Origin: Nodosilinea sp. BSH.14
GTDB lineage: Bacteria; Cyanobacteriota; Cyanobacteriia; Phormidesmidales; Phormidesmidaceae
Reading direction: 5' to 3'
NCBI GenBank assembly: GCA_023264315.1
Contig: JALQST010000206.1
Location: forward strand, 1-6,046
DNA: 6,046 nucleotides
The notes under the pieces are model-generated. The model searched no databases, was not told the DNA's origin, and was given only the letters and a program-made list of their open reading frames with translations. Within the stretch, counting starts at the first letter, position 1; each line of letters opens with the position of its first letter. The position numbers and the translations under genes are program-made. This document shows positions 1 to 4,734 of the stretch, piece by piece.

Positions 1-1479
1 TTTCACGTTTTGGCCCTTGGGGACGATGGCTTTTTTAAAACCAAGTTTGACCGCTTCTTTGAGGCGCAATTCCAACTGAGAAATAGGCCGCACCTGGCCG
101 CCGAGACCCACTTCGCCAATCAGCACCAACTCTGGATCAACAAGGCGATCTCGAAAGCTGGCCACCACGGAAATCGCCACGCCCAAATCGGCGGCGGGTT
201 CGGCCACGGTTAGCCCACCGGAGGAGGCCACGTAGGCATCGAGTTTGGAGAGGGGAATGCCCACCCGTTTTTCGAGCACCGCCAGAATTTGCAGGAGCCG
301 ATTAAACTCAATGCCTGTGGTAGATCGGCGCGGCGAACTGTAGCTGGTGGGGCTAACCAGGGATTGCAACTCCACCACCAGGGGGCGCGTTCCTTCGCAG
401 GCGACGATGGTGGCAATTCCGGGCACCTGTTCCTCCCGGTTGCCCAAAAACAGGGCCGAGGGGTTGCTGATTTCCGCTAGCCCCCGATCCACCATTTCAA
501 AGACGCCGAGTTCGTGGGTGGCCCCAAAGCGGTTTTTCACCGAGCGCAGCAGGCGATGGCTGGCAAAGCGATCCCCCTCGAAGTACAGCACCGTATCCAC
601 CAAATGCTCTAGCACCTTGGGGCCAGCAATCGCGCCTTCCTTGGTGACGTGGCCGACAATAAATAGAGAAATATTCGCCCGCTTGGCCAACTGCATCAGC
701 GCCGAGGTGCATTCCCGCACCTGGGACACCGACCCCGGAGCCGAAGTCAGCGTGGCATAGTACAGCGCTTGAATACTGTCGATAATCGCCACTGTGGGCC
801 GTAGTGACTCCAATTCCATCAAAATCGTCTCTAAATCAATCTCCGGCAGCAAATACAACTGCCCCTTTCCTCCAGGGACGGCTTCTAACCCAGAGGATTC
901 TCCCAACTCTCCCCCATTCTCTAAGTCTTCTCCCGTCCCTCTTTTTGCCTTTTGCCTTTTACCCTTTGCCTTCTCCCCCGACTCCCGACTCCCCACTCCC
1001 GACTCCCCACTTCCATCCCCCTGCCCAAGCCTCTGCCAGCGCAACTTCACCTGCTGCCCCGATTCCTCCGCGCACACGTACAGCACCCGCTGCCGAATCG
1101 CCAACTGGTTCGCCACCTGAAGCAGCAAGGTCGATTTGCCAATACCGGGATCGCCCCCCAGCAGCACCAGAGAACCGGGCACAATGCCGCCACCCAGCAC
1201 CCGATCCAGTTCCCCATAGCCGGAGGGCATCCGCATTTGGGGATGGTCTTCGATTTGATTGAGCGTCAGCGATAAGCGGGGCTGCTGGGTGGTTTTGGTG
1301 GATGTTGCCGCACTGCGCCCACGGGAAACCCCCGGTAGCCTTGCCGAGGCGGATTCCTTAGCCGGGAGCGCCTGCTCTACCAGGGAGTTCCAACTCCCGC
1401 ACACCGAGCAGCGGCCATAGTACTGAGAGGACTCGGCTCCGCACTCGTTGCAGACAAAGATCGACCGGGATTTCGCCAT
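1..1479 (-). CDS. radA: DNA repair protein RadA (Sms), branch-migration ATPase; 3' end cut by window edge
   Basis: RadA is a RecA-like ATPase that helps process recombination intermediates by driving branch migration. Here 493 codons are visible from ATG at 1479; the stop lies beyond the left edge, and family lengths suggest only a few dozen residues are missing. Domains in order: a zinc finger with Cys10, Cys13, Cys24 and Cys27; a RecA-type core with Walker A GGDPGIGKST at residues 108-117 and the Walker B strand VAIIDSIQ at about 230-237; the RadA-specific KNRFG motif at 315-319; and a Lon-protease-like C-terminal domain from about 370. AGGG at 1488-1491 (minus strand) lies 8 bases before the ATG and supports this start. 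The odd feature is a glycine- and charge-rich insert at about residues 153-207, where E. coli RadA has a loop of about five residues. It is encoded by heptamer repeats, is in frame and contains no stop. The gene diverges from rpaB. Confidence 0.97.
   Translation of the reverse strand, partial: MAKSRSIFVCNECGAESSQYYGRCSVCGSWNSLVEQALPAKESASARLPGVSRGRSAATSTKTTQQPRLSLTLNQIEDHPQMRMPSGYGELDRVLGGGIVPGSLVLLGGDPGIGKSTLLLQVANQLAIRQRVLYVCAEESGQQVKLRWQRLGQGDGSGESGVGSRESGEKAKGKRQKAKRGTGEDLENGGELGESSGLEAVPGGKGQLYLLPEIDLETILMELESLRPTVAIIDSIQALYYATLTSAPGSVSQVRECTSALMQLAKRANISLFIVGHVTKEGAIAGPKVLEHLVDTVLYFEGDRFASHRLLRSVKNRFGATHELGVFEMVDRGLAEISNPSALFLGNREEQVPGIATIVACEGTRPLVVELQSLVSPTSYSSPRRSTTGIEFNRLLQILAVLEKRVGIPLSKLDAYVASSGGLTVAEPAADLGVAISVVASFRDRLVDPELVLIGEVGLGGQVRPISQLELRLKEAVKLGFKKAIVPKGQNVK
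943..970. repeat. Heptamer tandem repeat, family TTTTGCC (four units), inside radA
   Basis: Four contiguous 7-base units on the plus strand: TTTTGCC (943-949), TTTTGCC (950-956), TTTTACC (957-963) and CTTTGCC (964-970). Tandem TTTTGCC is a repeat type I recognise from intergenic DNA of many cyanobacteria (short tandemly repeated repetitive sequences, STRR). Here it lies inside the radA coding region and is read on the minus strand as the lysine-rich stretch EKAKGKRQKAKR. All three minus-strand frames of the exact unit are free of stop codons, so the array can be carried in frame. Confidence 0.85.
977..1011. repeat. Heptamer tandem repeat, family CCCSACT (five units), inside radA
   Basis: Five contiguous 7-base units on the plus strand: CCCGACT (977-983), CCCGACT (984-990), CCCCACT (991-997), CCCGACT (998-1004) and CCCCACT (1005-1011). 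Each fits the consensus CCCSACT. This is the classic cyanobacterial STRR type, and it sits six bases from the TTTTGCC array. On the radA strand it encodes the Gly/Ser/Glu-rich segment GSGESGVGSRESG, around residues 156-168. Further pyrimidine-rich, partly degenerate sequence (about 901-941 and 1012-1020) suggests the repeat-derived block is longer than the clean units. Confidence 0.9.
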
Positions 1480-1532
1480 CACACACGCCCTAGTTTTGTG
1501 CAATAAACCTTAAAAAACCTTGAAATACCGCC

Positions 1533-1550
1533 GTTACGCTTGTTAACCAT
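1533..1550 (+). promoter_or_regulatory. Degenerate HLR1-like direct repeat (possible RpaB site)
   Basis: GTTACGCT-TG-TTAACCAT resembles the HLR1 element bound by RpaB, whose consensus is two KTTACAWW octamers separated by two bases. I count 12 of 16 informative positions matching, six in each half. It lies in the radA-rpaB divergent region, just inside the predicted radA leader, and about 185 bases upstream of rpaB. A match of this quality can arise by chance, so this is only a candidate autoregulatory site. Confidence 0.2.
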
Positions 1551-1562
1551 GGATTAATGGCA

Positions 1563-1589
1563 ATTATAGGCAGATGTCTTCCCAGTCAG
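1563..1589 (-). promoter_or_regulatory. Probable radA promoter
   Basis: On the minus strand a perfect TATAAT occupies 1568-1563, with CTGACT, a weak match to a -35 box, at 1589-1584. The 15-base spacing is short. Transcription would begin near 1556 and leave a leader of about 77 bases before the radA ATG at 1479. The -10 match is strong, but the assignment rests on sequence resemblance alone. Confidence 0.4.
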
Positions 1590-1696
1590 GCGTTGAGGGG
1601 CGGATGGGGATTGCCGTGGCGGTCGCGCCAGGATGGAGGGTGTGAAGCACAACGTTATAAACCTGCTAAACGAGCGCGTTAATCGTTGCGTTTCTT

Positions 1697-1704
1697 TATA
1701 GAAT
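1697..1704 (+). promoter_or_regulatory. Possible rpaB promoter -10 element
   Basis: TATAGAAT at 1697-1704 is a -10-like sequence about 30 bases upstream of the favoured rpaB start. No convincing -35 hexamer lies 16-18 bases upstream, so if real it would be an activator-dependent (cyanobacterial type 2) promoter. TATAAA at 1656-1661 is an alternative. The rest of 1590-1690 shows no gene or recognisable RNA. Confidence 0.3.
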
Positions 1705-1716
1705 AGGGCGTTATGT

Positions 1717-1722
1717 AGGGAG
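1717..1722 (+). promoter_or_regulatory. Ribosome binding site deciding the rpaB start
   Basis: AGGGAG lies 11 bases before TTG at 1734 but only 2 bases before TTG at 1725, which is too close for initiation there. It therefore favours the shorter RpaB product. The only nearby in-frame ATG, at 1713, is followed at once by TAG and cannot be the start. Confidence 0.6.
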
Positions 1723-1733
1723 CCTTGAGAACC

Positions 1734-2462
1734 TTGGAAAGCAACAAAGAAAAAATTCTCGTTGTCGATGATGAGGCCAGCATTCGCCGCATCCTCGAAA
1801 CCCGTCTGTCGATGATCGGCTATGACGTGGTCACCGCCGCCGATGGGGAAGAAGCCCTCGACACCTTCCGCAAAGAAATCCCCGACCTGGTGGTGCTGGA
1901 CGTGATGATGCCCAAACTGGATGGCTATGGCGTTTGCCAAGAACTCCGCAAAGAGTCGGACATTCCCATCATTATGCTCACCGCCCTAGGCGACGTGGCC
2001 GACCGGATCACAGGGCTGGAACTGGGCGCGGACGACTATGTGGTGAAACCCTTTTCGCCAAAGGAGCTAGAGGCCCGCATTCGCTCGGTGCTGCGGCGGG
2101 TCGATAAAACCGGGATGTCCGGCATTCCCAGTTCCGGCGTGATTTCCGTCAACACCATTCGCATCGACACCAACAAGCGCCAAGTCTACAAGGGCGACGA
2201 GCGGATTAGACTGACGGGCATGGAATTCAGCCTGCTAGAACTGCTGGTCAGCCGCTCCGGCGAACCCTTCTCCCGCTCCGAAATTCTGCAAGAGGTGTGG
2301 GGCTACACCCCCGAACGCCATGTGGATACCCGCGTGGTGGATGTCCACATTTCCCGCCTGCGGGCCAAGCTAGAGGATGATCCCAGCAACCCCGAACTGA
2401 TCCTCACCGCACGGGGCACGGGCTACCTGTTCCAGCGGATTGTAGAGCCGGGGGAAGAGTAG
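1734..2462 (+). CDS. rpaB: OmpR-family response regulator RpaB (Ycf27-type)
   Basis: RpaB is the essential cyanobacterial response regulator paired with the kinase NblS/Hik33. It binds HLR1 sites and controls high-light, photosystem and phycobilisome genes. The 242-residue product from TTG at 1734 has an N-terminal receiver domain (about 6-120) with acidic pair Asp12-Asp13, phosphoacceptor Asp56 (LVVLDVMMP), Thr83, Tyr102 and Lys105. A winged-helix DNA-binding domain follows at about 140-237, with motifs such as LLELLVSRSGEPFSR and ERHVDTRVVDVHISRLR. From memory, the protein is nearly identical to Synechocystis and S. elongatus RpaB. With this start the phosphoacceptor is residue 56, as reported for S. 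elongatus RpaB, and the N-terminus MESNKEKILVVDD aligns with homologues. A TTG at 1725 would add three residues. plsX follows after 39 bases. RpaA is excluded by overall sequence. Confidence 0.95.
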   Translation: MESNKEKILVVDDEASIRRILETRLSMIGYDVVTAADGEEALDTFRKEIPDLVVLDVMMPKLDGYGVCQELRKESDIPIIMLTALGDVADRITGLELGADDYVVKPFSPKELEARIRSVLRRVDKTGMSGIPSSGVISVNTIRIDTNKRQVYKGDERIRLTGMEFSLLELLVSRSGEPFSRSEILQEVWGYTPERHVDTRVVDVHISRLRAKLEDDPSNPELILTARGTGYLFQRIVEPGEE

Positions 2463-2501
2463 CGGTAGGGTAGTCTGCTAGAATTTCCTAAGGTTTTTGA
2501 G

Positions 2502-3545
2502 ATGCAGCAGATGGGGCTCAACCGGGCACGAATTGCCATTGACGCAATGGGGGGCGACTATGCCCCTGGAGAGATCGTAGCAGGGGCCATTAGAGCCAAG
2601 GCCGAACTGGATGTGGATGTGATCTTAGTGGGCGATCTGGATCAAATTCGCGCCTCCGTTGCCAGTCCTGAACACCTCCAGGGCATCGAACTAGTCGCCG
2701 CTGAGAGCACCATCGAAATGCATGAGGAACCCCTCAGTGCCCTGCGCCGCAAGCCGCAAGCTTCCATCAACGTGGCGATGGACATGGTGAAGCAAAAGCG
2801 GGCCGATGCGGTGGTTTCGGCGGGGCACTCTGGGGCGGCGATGGCGTCGGCGTTGCTGCGGTTGGGGCGGCTGAAGGGCATTGATCGCCCTGCCATTGGG
2901 GCGGTGTTCCCGACGGTGATCGCCAATAAGTCCGTGCTGATTCTGGATGTGGGGGCCAATGTGGACTGTCGGCCCAAGTACCTAGAGCAATTCGCCATGA
3001 TGGGCACCATCTACTCCCGTTACGTGCTGGGGGTGGAGCATCCCAACGTGGGCCTGATCAACATTGGCGAAGAACCCAGCAAGGGCGACGACCTTTCTCT
3101 CCAGGCGCATCAGCTTTTGCAGGACAACCCCAACATTCCCTTTGCGGGCAATGCCGAGGGGCGCGATATTCTCTCGGGCCAGTTCGATGTGGTGGTGTGC
3201 GACGGCTTTGTGGGCAACGTGCTGCTGAAGTTTGCCGAGGCCGTGGGCGAGTCGGTGCTGCAAATTCTGCGGGAGGAACTGCCCCAGGGCATTCGCGGCA
3301 AAATTGGCACCGCCATCCTCAAGCCCAACCTGCGCCGGATTAAGCAGCGGGTAGACCACGCCGAACACGGCGGCGGCTTGCTGCTGGGCGTGGCCGGGGT
3401 CACGGTAATCAGCCACGGCAGTTCCCAGGCTCCCTCGGTGTTCAACGCCGTGCGCCTAGCGAAGGAAGCCGTGGATAACCAAGTCCTAAACCGCATTCAG
3501 GCCCAGTATCAGCAGGTGGCCATGCCCGCCGCAGACGGAGAATAG
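2502..3545 (+). CDS. plsX: Phosphate acyltransferase PlsX
   Basis: PlsX converts acyl-ACP and inorganic phosphate to acyl-phosphate, the donor that PlsY uses to acylate glycerol-3-phosphate at the start of phospholipid synthesis. It is a peripheral membrane enzyme. The 347-residue product has the usual family length and its hallmark blocks: IAIDAMGGDYAPGEIV at 11-26, then STIEMHEEPLSALRRKP, VVSAGHSGAAMASALLRLG, LILDVGANVDCRPKYLEQF, GLINIGEEPSKGDD, NAEGRDILSGQFDVVVCDGF and GVTVISHGSSQAPS near the C-terminus. TAAGG at 2489-2493 lies 8 bases before ATG 2502 and supports this start; ATG 2511 is an in-frame alternative, three codons shorter. It lies 39 bases after rpaB and 3 bases before fabH, so co-transcription is likely. 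No sign of damage is visible. Confidence 0.98.
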   Translation: MQQMGLNRARIAIDAMGGDYAPGEIVAGAIRAKAELDVDVILVGDLDQIRASVASPEHLQGIELVAAESTIEMHEEPLSALRRKPQASINVAMDMVKQKRADAVVSAGHSGAAMASALLRLGRLKGIDRPAIGAVFPTVIANKSVLILDVGANVDCRPKYLEQFAMMGTIYSRYVLGVEHPNVGLINIGEEPSKGDDLSLQAHQLLQDNPNIPFAGNAEGRDILSGQFDVVVCDGFVGNVLLKFAEAVGESVLQILREELPQGIRGKIGTAILKPNLRRIKQRVDHAEHGGGLLLGVAGVTVISHGSSQAPSVFNAVRLAKEAVDNQVLNRIQAQYQQVAMPAADGE

Positions 3546-3548
3546 CTT

Positions 3549-4598
3549 GTGAAACAGTTTATGCCCGGTGTTGCGCTGGTAGGCAGTGGCTCCGCCCACC
3601 TACCGGGGACGCTCACCAATGACGACCTCAGCCGCGTTGTGGATACCACCGACGAGTGGATCAGCACCCGCACGGGCATCCGCGAACGCCACCTCGCCGA
3701 ACAGGAAGAGTCCCTTAGTTCCCTCGCCGCCCAGGCTGGACGCGCTGCCCTGGAGATGGCCCAGGTCGCCCCAGAAGCGGTAGACCTTATTCTACTAGCT
3801 ACCTCCACCCCCGATGATCTGTTTGGTAGCGCGGGCCAAGTGCAGGCCGAACTGGGGGCCACCCGTGCCGTTGCCTTTGACCTCACGGCTGCCTGTTCTG
3901 GCTTTGTGTTTGCCCTCGTCACCGCCGCCCAATATATTCGTACCGGGGCCTTCCAAACGGTGCTGGTGATTGGGGCCGATGTGCTTTCCCGCTGGACAGA
4001 CTGGAGTGACCGCACCACCTGCGTTCTCTTTGGCGACGGGGCTGGAGCCGTGGTGCTGAAAGCCAGCGCACAGGATAACCTCTTGGGCTTCGAGCTGCGC
4101 AGCGATGGCTCGATGAACAGCGTCCTCAAGCTACCCTACCAGGCTCAGGCGGAACCGTTAACCGACGGCATCACCGTGCAGCAGGGCACCTTCACCCCCA
4201 TCACCATGAACGGGCGCGAGGTCTACAAATTTGCCGTCAGCCGTGTCCCCGAGGTGATCGAAAAAGCCCTGTTCCGGGCCAACCTCACTACCGCTGATAT
4301 TGACTGGCTGATTCTGCACCAAGCCAACCAGCGCATCCTCGATGCCGTGGCCCAGCGGCTGAAAGTACCCAGTGAACGGGTCGTTAGCAACATGGCCCAC
4401 CACGGCAACACCTCCGCCGCCTCGGTGCCCCTGGCCCTGGATGAAGCGGTACGCTCTGGCCGTATTAAATCGGGCGACACCCTCGCCACCGCTGGCTTTG
4501 GGGCAGGGCTAACCTGGGGTTCTGCTATTGTGAAGTGGGGTTGCCCTAGCCAATCCATCAATTTACCGTGCCATGTAGGGCCGGAGAAAAGGCTGTGA
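3549..4598 (+). CDS. fabH: 3-oxoacyl-ACP synthase III (FabH) with unusual C-terminal tail
   Basis: FabH condenses acetyl-CoA with malonyl-ACP to acetoacetyl-ACP, the initiating step of type II fatty acid synthesis in the cytosol. The 349-residue thiolase-fold protein has the complete catalytic triad: Cys116 (DLTAACSGF), His257 (LILHQANQRI) and Asn287 (HHGNTSAAS). It also has the DTTDEWISTRTGIRER block at 32-47 and the FGDGAGAVVL motif at 161-170. GGAG at 3537-3540, inside the end of plsX, lies 8 bases before GTG 3549 and supports that start; ATG 3561 has no well-placed site. The gene begins 3 bases after the plsX stop, suggesting translational coupling. The core normally ends near the sequence IVKWG, reached here at residue 331. 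The last 18 residues, starting CPSQSINLPC, look like a non-homologous extension into spacer DNA (codons from 4542). The fabD gene that often follows in cyanobacteria is absent. Confidence 0.97.
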   Translation: MKQFMPGVALVGSGSAHLPGTLTNDDLSRVVDTTDEWISTRTGIRERHLAEQEESLSSLAAQAGRAALEMAQVAPEAVDLILLATSTPDDLFGSAGQVQAELGATRAVAFDLTAACSGFVFALVTAAQYIRTGAFQTVLVIGADVLSRWTDWSDRTTCVLFGDGAGAVVLKASAQDNLLGFELRSDGSMNSVLKLPYQAQAEPLTDGITVQQGTFTPITMNGREVYKFAVSRVPEVIEKALFRANLTTADIDWLILHQANQRILDAVAQRLKVPSERVVSNMAHHGNTSAASVPLALDEAVRSGRIKSGDTLATAGFGAGLTWGSAIVKWGCPSQSINLPCHVGPEKRL

Positions 4599-4599
4599 C

Positions 4600-4615
4600 C
4601 TATTCGCGTGAATAG
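4600..4615. repeat. Small inverted repeat just after fabH
   Basis: CTATTC (4600-4605) and GAATAG (4610-4615) form a perfect 6-base-pair stem with a GCGT loop, beginning one base after the fabH stop codon. No U-tract follows, so it is not a standard intrinsic terminator. It may protect the 3' end of the rpaB-plsX-fabH mRNA or help end it. Confidence 0.55.
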
Positions 4616-4619
4616 TAGA

Positions 4620-4651
4620 TGTTGGGTGTTACTTCGTTGCACCCAACCTAC
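4620..4651. repeat. REP-like cyanobacterial palindrome (GTTGGGT/ACCCAAC type)
   Basis: GTTGGGTG (4621-4628) and CACCCAAC (4640-4647) form a perfect 8-base-pair stem around an 11-base loop, TTACTTCGTTG. The right arm continues as CTACC. This closely resembles, from memory, a dispersed palindrome family common between genes in cyanobacteria, in which a TGTTGGGTT arm, an ACTTCGTT-like centre and an AACCCAACCTAC arm recur. The G-T wobble version with GGGTG/CACCC arms here is a symmetrical variant, suggesting compensated changes. No U-tract follows on either side. Confidence 0.7.
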
Positions 4652-4668
4652 CCTGGAGATGTCCTTAC

Positions 4669-4700
4669 AAAAAACCACCCAGCAACACGGCTAGGTGGTT
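4669..4700 (-). terminator. Rho-independent terminator for pilQ
   Basis: Read on the minus strand, AACCACC (4700-4694) pairs with GGTGGTT (4679-4673). An inner AGC/GCT pairing (4692-4690 with 4683-4681) is separated from it by one mismatch, leaving a six-base loop. The stem is followed directly by a run of T ending at 4669. This hairpin plus U-tract lies 35 bases past the pilQ stop codon. There is no U-tract in the plus direction, so it serves the leftward gene. Confidence 0.85.
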
Positions 4701-4734
4701 ATCAACATCTCTGTACCTCTATGCAAATCAGCCA

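Noticed and set aside
943..1011. CRISPR array
   Set aside because: Units are seven bases, contiguous and without unique spacers; these are simple tandem repeats.
804..1262. Open frames of about 107-152 codons on the plus strand, opposite radA
   Set aside because: They are antisense to a well-conserved gene. Their Pro/Ser/Leu-rich composition comes from the pyrimidine-rich repeats, and there is no ribosome site or recognisable domain.
1..1479. radA as a pseudogene broken by repeats
   Set aside because: Codon-by-codon translation shows one continuous frame from 1479 to the edge, with zinc finger, Walker A, KNRFG and the Lon-like domain intact.
1554..1940. 128-codon minus-strand frame overlapping the 5' part of rpaB and the intergenic region
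   Set aside because: It is antisense to the conserved RpaB receiver domain, with no recognisable product, and would overlap the predicted radA promoter.
2476..2484. Extended -10 promoter (TGC-TAGAAT) between rpaB and plsX
   Set aside because: Transcription would start about 11 bases before the plsX ATG, inside or beyond the ribosome site, and no -35 box is visible.
3509..4129. 206-codon open frame on the minus strand opposite fabH
   Set aside because: It is a composition-driven shadow of GC-rich fabH codons; the sense frame has the full catalytic triad and family length.
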